Notes: a model not told the origin generated them from the sequence alone. DNA of 64,000 nt from Arenicola marina (GCA_964019135.1 OZ025248.1:29691670-29755669), one strand, 5' to 3'. Shown: positions 22,992 through 36,319, counted from the first letter of the stretch. Made by a program: numbers and translations.

Positions 22992-23693
22992 ATGGCACTG
23001 CTTCGACCTTTGCCTCAGCCGTACTGCTGCCTGAAGCTTTGCGCATGCGGAAACAAGTCCAGGCTGGAAACTGTCACTAGCCTCAGCTCACCACAGACTA
23101 GTCGATGGAGCGGCAGTTTGATACATGAAGCCAGCAGCCATATGTACATCAACCGGATGCCGAGTTCTAAGTGGGAATCCTCCGAAGGTGGTGACAACTT
23201 GTTCGACAGTCTTCATTCCTGCCTCTCTTGCGCTGAAGAATTTGTCAGAGAGGATGGAAGAAAAGGCTGGGAGGACTTCCCTGCATTTCAAATTCCCTCC
23301 ATATACTTCGGAGACAGCGACATGATATCGTCCCGAACGAGCCTGAGGAACATGTCTACAACCTCGGACACAAGCCTCCCGCGCGAAGGAAGAACTCGTG
23401 GCGACGGTTGCGAAGAACCAGCAGATGTACCAACAAGGCGGCACCCATCAAACACAAACAATTCTTTTGTCGACCTTCAGACTCAGTCTATAGCATTCAG
23501 ACGATGTGGATCTGGACGTAGCAGCCGCGCTCGTTATGCAGACCAAATGGAGGATAGACAGTCACATAACCCACGGCCGTCTCTGTCACCAAGGAAGAAG
23601 CGATTATTGTCGCGAAGACTGAAACGCATGAACCGTCATTTACAACAGAATGGCGTTTCATCGCTTCAGCTACAAACCTTGGCTCTTCTGTGA
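22992..23693 (+). CDS. U15: 233-residue array protein, D105Y
   Basis: Full-length copy; counterpart of U5. Private change D105Y in the eh1-like stretch. Its downstream spacer has TATAAAAGG. Confidence 0.67.
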   Translation: MALLRPLPQPYCCLKLCACGNKSRLETVTSLSSPQTSRWSGSLIHEASSHMYINRMPSSKWESSEGGDNLFDSLHSCLSCAEEFVREDGRKGWEDFPAFQIPSIYFGDSDMISSRTSLRNMSTTSDTSLPREGRTRGDGCEEPADVPTRRHPSNTNNSFVDLQTQSIAFRRCGSGRSSRARYADQMEDRQSHNPRPSLSPRKKRLLSRRLKRMNRHLQQNGVSSLQLQTLALL

Positions 23694-24657
23694 TACAGCT
23701 TGACTACCCTAATTTATTTCTGTATAGCTTTTGTTTTAGCTGCATTGTTTATTTAAACCAATAAACAGGTCAAAATTACTTTATCGTGCTTGGTGTTTAT
23801 TCTGGCCAAACAAAATACAATACGACCATTGAAAGTGTCGATATATGAGCCGCACACATGGTTAGTTAGCTTTACAAATTGCCAAATACATGCAGAGTAG
23901 TCATACTGACAATATACTCGGAACGTACAATCAACTGTTAAGCGCTGTAGGGCAAGATACACATGCATAATTTTACACCATTGAATCAGCTCAGGAAAAA
24001 CGCTGTATACATGGTGCATCAAGAAACTATTCCAGATTTGTTTGAGCGTTATAGTTATTTGAAACGTTACGCATGCTCTATAAAAGGTGTATCATACAAT
24101 TTGCTCTTCTTGCTCAGATCCATCTTCTGCGACACCATTTGTGCCGAATTACTATGAAACTTGTCGGAAATTGAGTAAAGTATTGATATTCTTTATATGT
24201 AATAGTCTTGACGGTAAAAAGAAGACAAAATGTTACGTCACATTCACACTGATGTTTTGTAATAGAGAAAATAGCAGTAACAGATTCCACAAATGAATCC
24301 TTAAAGTGACACATGTTAAAAATAGTGAGGCGATAGAAATAACAAACGCGGTGACGCTCAATCTCCGAAATCGATTATTTGCTGTTGAGCTAAAATTGCA
24401 ATTAGATCGAACTAATTGAATAACAATTCGAATCTCAGTGGTGGCAGTTAGAATAGTACTGTCTCTTTCCCGGGATAGTTGGGTGTCAACGGAACTGCTC
24501 CTGACACTGACATACCTCTATTTAAGGCAGACAGACCACCACCATACTTCATTGTATACTCCTAGGACTCTTTGAGAAACAACGGCGAGTACAGTACTAA
24601 AGCAGACACGTCATAATAATATTATTCAATATCAGCTGAGCTTGGTGCAAGGCAAAG

Positions 24658-25359
24658 ATGGCACTGCTTCGACCTTTGCCTCAGCCGTACTGCTGCCTGA
24701 AGCTTTGCGCATGCGGAAACAAGTCCAGGCTGGAAACTGTCACTAGCCTCAGCTCACCACAGACTAGTCGATGGAGCGGCAGTTTGATACATGAAGCCAG
24801 CAGCCAGATGTACATCAACCGGATGCCGAGTTCTAAGTGGGAATCCTCGGAAGGTGGTGATAACTTGTTCGACAGTCTTCATTCCTGCCTCTCTTGCGCT
24901 GAAGAATTTGTCAGAGAGGATGGAAGAAAAGGCTGGGAGGACTTCCCTGCATTTCAAATTCCCTCCATAGACTTCGGAGACAGCGACATGATATCGTCCC
25001 GAACGAGCCTGATGAACATGTCTACAACCTCGGACACAAGCCTCCCGCGCGAAGGAAGAACCCGTGGTGACGGTTGCGAAGAACCAGCAGATGTACCAAC
25101 AAGGCGGCACCCATCAAACACAAACAATTCTTTTGTCGACGTTCAGACTCAGTCTATAGCATTCAGACGATGTGGATCTGGACGTAGCAGCCGCGCTCGT
25201 TATGCAGACCAAATGGAGGATAGACAGTCACATAACCCACGGCCGTCTCTGTCACCAAGGAAGAAGCGATTATTGTCGCGAAGACTGAAACGCATGAACC
25301 GTCATTTACAACAGAATGGCGTTTCATCGCTTCAGCTACAAACCTTGGCTCTTCTGTGA
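24658..25359 (+). CDS. U16: 233-residue array protein, Q50/M119 with L162V
   Basis: Full-length Q50/M119 copy closely related to U9 (shared silent changes) with L162V. The spacer after it matches the one after U5. Confidence 0.67.
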   Translation: MALLRPLPQPYCCLKLCACGNKSRLETVTSLSSPQTSRWSGSLIHEASSQMYINRMPSSKWESSEGGDNLFDSLHSCLSCAEEFVREDGRKGWEDFPAFQIPSIDFGDSDMISSRTSLMNMSTTSDTSLPREGRTRGDGCEEPADVPTRRHPSNTNNSFVDVQTQSIAFRRCGSGRSSRARYADQMEDRQSHNPRPSLSPRKKRLLSRRLKRMNRHLQQNGVSSLQLQTLALL

Positions 25360-26323
25360 TACAGCTTGACTACCCTAATTTATTTCTGTATAGCTTTTGT
25401 TTTAGCTGCATTGTTTATTTAAACCAATAAACAGGTCAAAATTACTTTATCGTGCTTGGTGTTTATTCTGGCCAAACAAAATACAATACGACCATTGAAA
25501 GTGTCGAGATATGAGCCGCACACATGGTTAGTTAGCTTTACAAATTGCCAAATACATGCAGAGTAGTCATGTTGACAATATACTCGGAACGTACAATCAA
25601 CTGTTAAGCGCTGTAAGGCAAGATACACATGCATATTTTTACACCATTGAATCAGCTCAGGAAAAACGCTGTATACATGGTGCATCAAGAAACTATTCCA
25701 GATTTGCTTGAGCGTTGTATTTATTTGAAACGTTACGCATGCTCTACAAAAGGTGTATCATACAATCTGCTCTTCTTGCTCAGATTCATCTCATGCGACA
25801 CCATTTGTGCCGAATTTCTATGAAACTTGTCGGAAATTAAGTAAAGTATTGATATTCGTTATATGTAATAGGCTTGACGGTAAAAAGAAGACAAAATGTT
25901 ACGTCACATTCACACTGATGTTTTGTAATAGAGAAAATAGCAGTAACAGATTCCACAAATAAATTCTTAAAGTGACACATGTTAAAAATAGTGAGGCGAT
26001 AGAAATAACAAACGCGGTGACGCTCAATCTCCGAAATCGATTATTTGCTGTTGAGCTAAAATTGCAATTAGATCGAACTAATTGAATAACAATTCGAATC
26101 TCAGTGGTGGCAGTTAGAATAGTACTGTCTCTTTCCCGGGATTGTTGAGTGTCAACGGAACTGCTCCTGACACTGACATACCTCTATTTAAGGCAGACAG
26201 ACCACCACCATACTTCATTGTATACTCCTAGGACTCTTTGAGAAACAACGGCGAGTACAGTACTAAAGCAGACACGCCATAATACTATTGTTCAATATCA
26301 GCTGAGCTTGGTGCAAGGCAAAG

Positions 26324-27025
26324 ATGGCACTGCTTCGACCTTTGCCTCAGCCGTACTGCTGCCTGAAGCTTTGCGCATGCGGAAACAAGTCCAGGCTGGA
26401 AACTGTCACTAGCCTCAGCTCACCACAGACTAGTCGATGGAGCGGCAGTTTGATACATGAAGCCAGCAGCCATATGTACATCAACCGGATGCCGAGTTCT
26501 AAGTGGGAATCCTCTGAAGGTGGTGACAACTTGTTCGACAGTCTTCATTCCTGCCTCTCTTGCGCTGAAGAATTTGTCAGAGAGGATGGAAGAAAAGGCT
26601 GGGAGGACTTCCCTGCATTTCAAATTCCCTCCATAGACTTCGGAGACAGCGACATGATATCGTCCCGAACGAGCCTGAGGAACATGTCTACAACCTCGGA
26701 CACAAGCCTCCCGCGCGAAGGAAGAACTCGTGGCGACGGTTGCGAAGAACCAGCAGATGTACCAACAAGGCGGCACCCATCAAACACAAACAATTGTTTT
26801 GTCGACCTTCAGACTCAGTCTATAGCATTCAGACGATGTGGATCTGGACGTAGCAGCCGCGCTCGTTATGCAGACCAAATGGAGGATAGACAGTCACATA
26901 ACCCACGGCCGTCTCTGTCACCAAGGAAGAAGCGATTATTGTCGCGAAGACTGAAACGCATGAACCGTCATTTACAACAGAATGGCGTTTCATCGCTTCA
27001 GCTACAAACCTTGGCTCTTCTGTGA
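26324..27025 (+). CDS. U17: 233-residue array protein, S158C
   Basis: Full-length copy; protein as U4. Carries the silent TCT at S64 seen in U2, U6 and U12. Confidence 0.68.
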   Translation: MALLRPLPQPYCCLKLCACGNKSRLETVTSLSSPQTSRWSGSLIHEASSHMYINRMPSSKWESSEGGDNLFDSLHSCLSCAEEFVREDGRKGWEDFPAFQIPSIDFGDSDMISSRTSLRNMSTTSDTSLPREGRTRGDGCEEPADVPTRRHPSNTNNCFVDLQTQSIAFRRCGSGRSSRARYADQMEDRQSHNPRPSLSPRKKRLLSRRLKRMNRHLQQNGVSSLQLQTLALL

Positions 27026-27989
27026 TACAGCTTGACTACCCTAATTTATTTCTGTATAGCTTTTGTTTTAGCTGCATTGTTTATTTAAACCAATAAACAG
27101 GTCAAAATTACTTTATCGTGCTTGGTGTTTATTCTGGCCAAACAAAATACAATACGACCATTGAAAGTGTCGATATATGAGCCGCACACATGGTTAGTTA
27201 GCTTTACAAATTGCCAAATACATGCAGAGTAGTCATATTGACAATATACTCGGAACGTACAATCAACTGTTAAGCGCTGTAGGGCAAGATACACATGCAT
27301 AATTTTACACCATTGAATCAGCTCAGGAAAAACGCTGTATACATGGTGCATCAAGAAACTATTCCAGATTTGCTTGAGCGTTATAGTTATTTGAAACGTT
27401 ACGCATGCTCTACAAAAGGTTTATCATACAATTTGCTCTTCTTGCTCAGATCCATCTCCTGCGACACCATTTGTGCCGAATTACTATGAAACTTGTCGGA
27501 AATTGAGTAAAGTATTGATATTCTTTTTATGTAATAGGCTTGACGGTAAAAAGAAGACAAAATGTTACGTCACATTCACACTGATGTTTTGTAATAGAGA
27601 AAATAGCAGTAAAAGATTCCACAAATGAATCCTTAAAGTGACACATGTTAAAAATAGTGAGGCGATAGAAATAACAAACGCGGTGACGCTCAATCTCCGA
27701 AATCGATTATTTGCTGTTGAGCTAAAATTGCAATTAGATCGAACTAATTGAATAACAATTCGAATCTCAGTGGTGGCAGTTAGAATAGTACTGTCTCTTT
27801 CCCGGGATAGTTGGGTGTCAACGGAACTGCTCCTGACACTGACATACCTCTATTTAAGGCAGACAGACCACCACCATACTTCATTGTATACTCCTAGGAC
27901 TCTTTGAGAAACAACGGCGAGTACAGTACTAAAGGAGACACGTCATAATAATATTATTCAATATCAGCTGAGCTTGGTGCAAGGCAAAG

Positions 27990-28691
27990 ATGGCACTGCT
28001 TCGACCTTTGCCTCAGCCGTACTGCTGCCTGAAGCTTTGCGCATGCGGAAACAAGTCCAGGCTGGAAACTGTCACTAGCCTCAGCTCACCACAGACTAGT
28101 CGATGGAGCGGCAGTTTGATACATGAAGCCAGCAGCCATATGTACATCAACCGGATGCCGAGTTCTAAGTGGGAATCCTCCGAAGGTGGTGACAACTTGT
28201 TCGACAGTCTTCATTCCTGCCTCTCTTGCGCTGAAGAATTTGTCAGAGAGGATGGAAGAAAAGGCTGGGAGGACTTCCCTGCATTTCAAATTCCCTCCAT
28301 AGACTTCGGAGACAGCGACATGATATCGTCCCGAACGAGCCTGAGGAACATGTCTACAACCTCGGACACAAGCCTCCCGCGCGAAGGAAGAACTCGTGGC
28401 GACGGTTGCGAAGAACCAGCAGATGTACCAACAAGGCGGCACCCATCAAACACAAACAATTCTTTTGTCGACCTTCAGACTCAGTCTATAGCATTCAGAC
28501 GATGTGGATCTGGACGTAGCAGCCGCGCTCGTTATGCAGACCAAATGGAGGATAGACAGTCACACAACCCACGGCCGTCTCTGTCACCAAGGAAGAAGCG
28601 ATTATTGTCGCGAAGACTGAAACGCATGAACCGTCATTTACAACAGAATGGCGTTTCATCGCTTCAGCTACAAACCTTGGCTCTTCTGTGA
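27990..28691 (+). CDS. U18: 233-residue array protein, consensus form
   Basis: Full-length copy with the U1 protein. It begins a run of five units (U18–U22) with identical predicted proteins, the most uniform stretch of the array. Confidence 0.68.
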   Translation: MALLRPLPQPYCCLKLCACGNKSRLETVTSLSSPQTSRWSGSLIHEASSHMYINRMPSSKWESSEGGDNLFDSLHSCLSCAEEFVREDGRKGWEDFPAFQIPSIDFGDSDMISSRTSLRNMSTTSDTSLPREGRTRGDGCEEPADVPTRRHPSNTNNSFVDLQTQSIAFRRCGSGRSSRARYADQMEDRQSHNPRPSLSPRKKRLLSRRLKRMNRHLQQNGVSSLQLQTLALL

Positions 28692-29655
28692 TACAGCTTG
28701 ACTACCCTAATTTATTTCTGTATAGCTTTTGTTTTAGCTGCATTGTTTATTTAAACCAATAAACAGGTCAAAATTACTTTATCGTGCTTGGTGTTTATTC
28801 TGGCCAAACAAAATACAATACGACCATTGAAAGTGTCGATATATGAGCCGCACACATGGTTAGTTAGCTTTACAAATTGCCAAATACATGCAGAGTAGTC
28901 ATATTGACAATATACTCGGAACGTACAATCAACTGTTAAGCGCTGTAGGGCAAGATACACATGCATAATTTTACACCATTGAATCAGCTCAGGAAAAACG
29001 CTGTATACATGGTGCATCAAGAAACTATTCCAGATTTGTTTGAGCGTTATAGTTATTTGAAACGTTACGCATGCTCTATAAAAGGTTTATCATACAATTT
29101 GCTCTTCTTGCTCAGATCCATCTCCTGCGACACCATTTGTGCCGAATTACTATGAAACTTGTCGGAAATTGAGTAAAGTATTGATATTCTTTATATGTAA
29201 TAGTCTTGACGGTAAAAAGAAGACAAAATGTTACGTCACATTCACACTGATGTTTTGTAATAGAGAAAATAGCAGTAACAGATTCCACAAATGAATCCTT
29301 AAAGTGACACATGTTAAAAATAGTGAGGCGATAGAAATAACAAACGCGGTGACGCTCAATCTCCGAAATCGATTATTTGCTGTTGAGCTAAAATTGCAAT
29401 TAGATCGAACTAATTGAATAACAATTCGAATCTCAGTGGTGGCAGTTAGAATAGTACTGTCTCTTTCCCGGGATAGTTGGGTGTCAACGGAACTGCTCCT
29501 GACACTGACATACCTCTATTTAAGGCAGACAGACCACCACCATACTTCATTGTATACTCCTAGGACTCTTTGAGAAACAACGGCGAGTACAGTACTAAAG
29601 GAGACACGTCATAATAATATTATTCAATATCAGCTGAGCTTGGTGCAAGGCAAAG

Positions 29656-30357
29656 ATGGCACTGCTTCGACCTTTGCCTCAGCCGTACTGCTGCCTGAAG
29701 CTTTGCGCATGCGGAAACAAGTCCAGGCTGGAAACTGTCACTAGCCTCAGCTCACCACAGACTAGTCGATGGAGCGGCAGTTTGATACATGAAGCCAGCA
29801 GCCATATGTACATCAACCGGATGCCGAGTTCTAAGTGGGAATCCTCCGAAGGTGGTGACAACTTGTTCGACAGTCTTCATTCCTGCCTCTCTTGCGCTGA
29901 AGAATTTGTCAGAGAGGATGGAAGAAAAGGCTGGGAGGACTTCCCTGCATTTCAAATTCCCTCCATAGACTTCGGAGACAGCGACATGATATCGTCCCGA
30001 ACGAGCCTGAGGAACATGTCTACAACCTCGGACACAAGCCTCCCGCGCGAAGGAAGAACTCGTGGCGACGGTTGCGAAGAACCAGCAGATGTACCAACAA
30101 GGCGGCACCCATCAAACACAAACAATTCTTTTGTCGACCTTCAGACTCAGTCTATAGCATTCAGACGATGTGGATCTGGACGTAGCAGCCGCGCTCGTTA
30201 TGCAGACCAAATGGAGGATAGACAGTCACACAACCCACGGCCGTCTCTGTCACCAAGGAAGAAGCGATTATTGTCGCGAAGACTGAAACGCATGAACCGT
30301 CATTTACAACAGAATGGCGTTTCATCGCTTCAGCTACAAACCTTGGCTCTTCTGTGA
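29656..30357 (+). CDS. U19: 233-residue array protein, consensus form
   Basis: Full-length copy with the U1 protein and silent CAC at H192; nearly the same as U18 across gene and spacer. Confidence 0.68.
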   Translation: MALLRPLPQPYCCLKLCACGNKSRLETVTSLSSPQTSRWSGSLIHEASSHMYINRMPSSKWESSEGGDNLFDSLHSCLSCAEEFVREDGRKGWEDFPAFQIPSIDFGDSDMISSRTSLRNMSTTSDTSLPREGRTRGDGCEEPADVPTRRHPSNTNNSFVDLQTQSIAFRRCGSGRSSRARYADQMEDRQSHNPRPSLSPRKKRLLSRRLKRMNRHLQQNGVSSLQLQTLALL

Positions 30358-31321
30358 TACAGCTTGACTACCCTAATTTATTTCTGTATAGCTTTTGTTT
30401 TAGCTGCATTGTTTATTTAAACCAATAAACAGGTCAAAATTACTTTATCGTGCTTGGTGTTTATTCTGGCCAAACAAAATACAATACGACCATTGAAAGT
30501 GTCGATATATGAGCCGCACACATGGTTAGTTAGCTTTACAAATTGCCAAATACATGCAGAGTAGTCATATTGACAATATACTCGGAACGTACAATCAACT
30601 GTTAAGCGCTGTAGGGCAAGATACACATGCATAATTTTACACCATTGAATCAGCTCAGGAAAAACGCTGTATACATGGTGCATCAAGAAACTATTCCAGA
30701 TTTGTTTGAGCGTTATAGTTATTTGAAACGTTACGCATGCTCTATAAAAGGTTTATCATACAATTTGCTCTTCTTGCTCAGATCCATCTCCTGCGACACC
30801 ATTTGTGCCGAATTACTATGAAACTTGTCGGAAATTGAGTAAAGTATTGATATTCTTTATATGTAATAGTCTTGACGGTAAAAAGAAGACAAAATGTTAC
30901 GTCACATTCACACTGATGTTTTGTAATAGAGAAAATAGCAGTAACAGATTCCACAAATGAATCCTTAAAGTGACACATGTTAAAAATAGTGAGGCGATAG
31001 AAATAACAAACGCGGTGACGCTCAATCTCCGAAATCGATTATTTGCTGTTGAGCTAAAATTGCAATTAGATCGAACTAATTGAATAACAATTCGAATCTC
31101 AGTGGTGGCAGTTAGAATAGTACTGTCTCTTTCCCGGGATAGTTGGGTGTCAACGGAACTGCTCCTGACACTGACATACCTCTATTTAAGGCAGACAGAC
31201 CACCACCATACTTCATTGTATACTCCTAGGACTCTTTGAGAAACAACGGCGAGTACAGTACTAAAGGAGACACGTCATAATAATATTATTCAATATCAGC
31301 TGAGCTTGGTGCAAGGCAAAG

Positions 31322-32023
31322 ATGGCACTGCTTCGACCTTTGCCTCAGCCGTACTGCTGCCTGAAGCTTTGCGCATGCGGAAACAAGTCCAGGCTGGAAA
31401 CTGTCACTAGCCTCAGCTCACCACAGACTAGTCGATGGAGCGGCAGTTTGATACATGAAGCCAGCAGCCATATGTACATCAACCGGATGCCGAGTTCTAA
31501 GTGGGAATCCTCCGAAGGTGGTGACAACTTGTTCGACAGTCTTCATTCCTGTCTCTCTTGCGCTGAAGAATTTGTCAGAGAGGATGGAAGAAAAGGCTGG
31601 GAGGACTTCCCTGCATTTCAAATTCCCTCCATAGACTTCGGAGACAGCGACATGATATCGTCCCGAACGAGCCTGAGGAACATGTCTACAACCTCGGACA
31701 CAAGCCTCCCGCGCGAAGGAAGAACTCGTGGCGACGGTTGCGAAGAACCAGCAGATGTACCAACAAGGCGGCACCCATCAAACACAAACAATTCTTTTGT
31801 CGACCTTCAGACTCAGTCTATAGCATTCAGACGATGTGGATCTGGACGTAGCAGCCGCGCCCGTTATGCAGACCAAATGGAGGATAGACAGTCACATAAC
31901 CCACGGCCGTCTCTGTCACCAAGGAAGAAGCGATTATTGTCGCGAAGACTGAAACGCATGAACCGTCATTTACAACAGAATGGCGTTTCATCGCTTCAGC
32001 TACAAACCTTGGCTCTTCTGTGA
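31322..32023 (+). CDS. U20: 233-residue array protein, consensus form
   Basis: Full-length copy with the U1 protein. Silent TGT at C77 (shared with U1, U4 and U14) and silent CGC CCG near residues 179–181; the base after the stop differs (TGACACAG). Confidence 0.68.
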   Translation: MALLRPLPQPYCCLKLCACGNKSRLETVTSLSSPQTSRWSGSLIHEASSHMYINRMPSSKWESSEGGDNLFDSLHSCLSCAEEFVREDGRKGWEDFPAFQIPSIDFGDSDMISSRTSLRNMSTTSDTSLPREGRTRGDGCEEPADVPTRRHPSNTNNSFVDLQTQSIAFRRCGSGRSSRARYADQMEDRQSHNPRPSLSPRKKRLLSRRLKRMNRHLQQNGVSSLQLQTLALL

Positions 32024-32987
32024 CACAGCTTGACTACCCTAATTTATTTCTGTATAGCTTTTGTTTTAGCTGCATTGTTTATTTAAACCAATAAACAGGT
32101 CAAAATTACTTTATCGTGCTTGGTGTTTATTCTGGCCAAACAAAATACAATACGACCATTGAAAGTGTCGATATATGAGCCGCACACATGGTTAGTTAGC
32201 TTTACAAATGGCCAAATACATGCAGAGTAGTCATATTGACAATATACTCGGAACGTACAATCAACTGTTAAGCGCTGTAGGGCAAGATACACATGCATAA
32301 TTTTACACCATTGAATCAGCTCAGGAAAAACGCTGTATACATGGTGCATCAAGAAACTATTCCAGATTTGTTTGAGCGTTATAGTTATTTGAAACGTTAC
32401 GCATGCTCTATAAAAGGTTTATCATACAATTTGCTCTTCTTGCTCAGATCCATCTCCTGCGACACCATTTGTGCCGAATTACTATGAAACTTGTCGGAAA
32501 TTGAGTAAAGTATTGATATTCTTTATATGTAATAGTCTTGACGGTAAAAAGAAGACAAAATGTTACGTCACATTCACACTGATGTTTTGTAATAGAGAAA
32601 ATAGCAGTAACAGATTCCACAAATGAATCCTTAAAGTGACACATGTTAAAAATAGTGAGGCGATAGAAATAACAAACGCGGTGACGCTCAATCTCCGAAA
32701 TCGATTATTTGCTGTTGAGCTAAAATTGCAATTAGATCGAACTAATTGAATAACAATTCGAATCTCAGTGGTGGCAGTTAGAATAGTACTGTCTCTTTCC
32801 CGGGATAGTTGGGTGTCAACGGAACTGCTCCTGACACTGACATACCTCTATTTAAGGCAGACAGACCACCACCATACTTCATTGTATACTCCTAGGACTC
32901 TTTGAGAAACAACGGCGAGTACAGTACTAAAGGAGACACGTCATAATAATATTATTCAATATCAGCTGAGCTTGGTGCAAGGCAAAG

Positions 32988-33689
32988 ATGGCACTGCTTC
33001 GACCTTTGCCTCAGCCGTACTGCTGCCTGAAGCTTTGCGCATGCGGAAACAAGTCCAGGCTGGAAACTGTCACTAGCCTCAGCTCACCACAGACTAGTCG
33101 ATGGAGCGGCAGTTTGATACATGAAGCCAGCAGCCATATGTACATCAACCGGATGCCGAGTTCTAAGTGGGAATCCTCCGAAGGTGGTGACAACTTGTTC
33201 GACAGTCTTCATTCCTGCCTCTCTTGCGCTGAAGAATTTGTCAGAGAGGATGGAAGAAAAGGCTGGGAGGACTTCCCTGCATTTCAAATTCCCTCCATAG
33301 ACTTCGGAGACAGCGACATGATATCGTCCCGAACGAGCCTGAGGAACATGTCTACAACCTCGGACACAAGCCTCCCGCGCGAAGGAAGAACTCGTGGCGA
33401 CGGTTGCGAAGAACCAGCAGATGTACCAACAAGGCGGCACCCATCAAACACAAACAATTCTTTTGTCGACCTTCAGACTCAGTCTATAGCATTCAGACGA
33501 TGTGGATCTGGACGTAGCAGCCGCGCTCGTTATGCAGACCAAATGGAGGATAGACAGTCACATAACCCACGGCCGTCTCTGTCACCAAGGAAGAAGCGAT
33601 TATTGTCGCGAAGACTGAAACGCATGAACCGTCATTTACAACAGAATGGCGTTTCATCGCTTCAGCTACAAACCTTGGCTCTTCTGTGA
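32988..33689 (+). CDS. U21: 233-residue array protein, consensus form
   Basis: Full-length copy with the U1 protein. The spacer after it has TATAAAAGGTG, as after U8, U15, U22, U25 and U26. Confidence 0.68.
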   Translation: MALLRPLPQPYCCLKLCACGNKSRLETVTSLSSPQTSRWSGSLIHEASSHMYINRMPSSKWESSEGGDNLFDSLHSCLSCAEEFVREDGRKGWEDFPAFQIPSIDFGDSDMISSRTSLRNMSTTSDTSLPREGRTRGDGCEEPADVPTRRHPSNTNNSFVDLQTQSIAFRRCGSGRSSRARYADQMEDRQSHNPRPSLSPRKKRLLSRRLKRMNRHLQQNGVSSLQLQTLALL

Positions 33690-34653
33690 TACAGCTTGAC
33701 TACCCTAATTTATTTCTGTATAGCTTTTGTTTTAGCTGCATTGTTTATTTAAACCAATAAACAGGTCAAAATTACTTTATCGTGCTTGGTGTTTATTCTG
33801 GCCAAACAAAATACAATACGACCATTGAAAGTGTCGATATATGAGCCGCACACATGGTTAGTTAGCTTTACAAATTGCCAAATACATGCAGAGTAGTCAT
33901 ATTGACAATATACTCGGAACGTACAATCAACTGTTAAGCGCTGTAGGGCAAGATACACATGCATAATTTTACACCATTGAATCAGCTCAGGAAAAACGCT
34001 GTATACATGGTGCATCAAGAAACTATTCCAGATTTGTTTGAGCGTTATAGTTATTTGAAACGTTACGCATGCTCTATAAAAGGTGTATCATACAATTTGC
34101 TCTTCTTGCTCAGATCCATCTCCTGCGACACCATTTGTGCCGAATTACTATGAAACTTGTCGGAAATTGAGTAAAGTATTGATATTCTTTATATGTAATA
34201 GTCTTGACGGTAAAAAGAAGACAAAATGTTACGTCACATTCACACTGATGTTTTGTAATAGAGAAAATAGCAGTAACAGATTCCACAAATGAATCCTTAA
34301 AGTGACACATGTTAAAAATAGTGAGGCGATAGAAATAACAAACGCGGTGACGCTCAATCTCCGAAATCGATTATTTGCTGTTGAGCTAAAATTGCAATTA
34401 GATCGAACTAATTGAATAACAATTCGAATCTCAGTGGTGGCAGTTAGAATAGTACTGTCTCTTTCCCGGGATAGTTGGGTGTCAACGGAACTGCTCCTGA
34501 CACTGACATACCTCTATTTAAGGCAGACAGACCACCACCATACTTCATTGTATACTCCTAGGACTCTTTGAGAAACAACGGCGAGTACAGTACTAAAGGA
34601 GACACGTCATAATAATATTATTCAATATCAGCTGAGCTTGGTGCAAGGCAAAG

Positions 34654-35355
34654 ATGGCACTGCTTCGACCTTTGCCTCAGCCGTACTGCTGCCTGAAGCT
34701 TTGCGCATGCGGAAACAAGTCCAGGCTGGAAACTGTCACTAGCCTCAGCTCACCACAGACTAGTCGATGGAGCGGCAGTTTGATACATGAAGCCAGCAGC
34801 CATATGTACATCAACCGGATGCCGAGTTCTAAGTGGGAATCCTCCGAAGGTGGTGACAACTTGTTCGACAGTCTTCATTCCTGCCTCTCTTGCGCTGAAG
34901 AATTTGTCAGAGAGGATGGAAGAAAAGGCTGGGAGGACTTCCCTGCATTTCAAATTCCCTCCATAGACTTCGGAGACAGCGACATGATATCGTCCCGAAC
35001 GAGCCTGAGGAACATGTCTACAACCTCGGACACAAGCCTCCCGCGCGAAGGAAGAACTCGTGGCGACGGTTGCGAAGAACCAGCAGATGTACCAACAAGG
35101 CGGCACCCATCAAACACAAACAATTCTTTTGTCGACCTTCAGACTCAGTCTATAGCATTCAGACGATGTGGATCTGGACGTAGCAGCCGCGCTCGTTATG
35201 CAGACCAAATGGAGGATAGACAGTCACACAACCCACGGCCGTCTCTGTCACCAAGGAAGAAGCGATTATTGTCGCGAAGACTGAAACGCATGAACCGTCA
35301 TTTACAACAGAATGGCGTTTCATCGCTTCAGCTACAAACCTTGGCTCTTCTGTGA
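34654..35355 (+). CDS. U22: 233-residue array protein, consensus form
   Basis: Full-length copy with the U1 protein. It is the last of the uniform left block; its downstream spacer changes to the right-hand type at about 36136. Confidence 0.68.
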   Translation: MALLRPLPQPYCCLKLCACGNKSRLETVTSLSSPQTSRWSGSLIHEASSHMYINRMPSSKWESSEGGDNLFDSLHSCLSCAEEFVREDGRKGWEDFPAFQIPSIDFGDSDMISSRTSLRNMSTTSDTSLPREGRTRGDGCEEPADVPTRRHPSNTNNSFVDLQTQSIAFRRCGSGRSSRARYADQMEDRQSHNPRPSLSPRKKRLLSRRLKRMNRHLQQNGVSSLQLQTLALL

Positions 35356-36319
35356 TACAGCTTGACTACCCTAATTTATTTCTGTATAGCTTTTGTTTTA
35401 GCTGCATTGTTTATTTAAACCAATAAACAGGTCAAAATTACTTTATCGTGCTTGGTGTTTATTCTGGCCAAACAAAATACAATACGACCATTGAAAGTGT
35501 CGATATATGAGCCGCACACATGGTTAGTTAGCTTTACAAATTGCCAAATACATGCAGAGTAGTCATATTGACAATATACTCGGAACGTACAATCAACTGT
35601 TAAGCGCTGTAGGGCAAGATACACATGCATAATTTTACACCATTGAATCAGCTCAGGAAAAACGCTGTATACATGGTGCATCAAGAAACTATTCCAGATT
35701 TGTTTGAGCGTTATAGTTATTTGAAACGTTACGCATGCTCTATAAAAGGTGTATCATACAATTTGCTCTTCTTGCTCAGATCCATCTCCTGCGACACCAT
35801 TTGTGCCGAATTACTATGAAACTTGTCGGAAATTGAGTAAAGTATTGATATTCTTTATATGTAATAGTCTTGACGGTAAAAAGAAGACAAAATGTTACGT
35901 CACATTCACACTGATGTTTTGTAATAGAGAAAATAGCAGTAACAGATTCCACAAATGAATCCTTAAAGTGACACATGTTAAAAATAGTGAGGCGATAGAA
36001 ATAACAAACGCGGTGACGCTCAATCTCCGAAATCGATTATTTGCTGTTGAGCTAAAATTGCAATTAGATCGAACTAATTGAATAACAATTCGAATCTCAG
36101 TGGTGGCAGTTAGAATAGTACTGTCTCTTTCCCGGGATTGTTGAAAGTCAACGGAACTGCTCCTGACACTGACATACCTCTATTTAAGGCAGACCGACCA
36201 CCACAATACGTCATTGTATACTCCTAGGACTCTTTGAGAAACAACGGCGAGTACAGTACTAAAGCAGACACGCCATAATACTATTGTTCAATATCAGCTG
36301 AGCTTGGTGCAAGGCAAAG

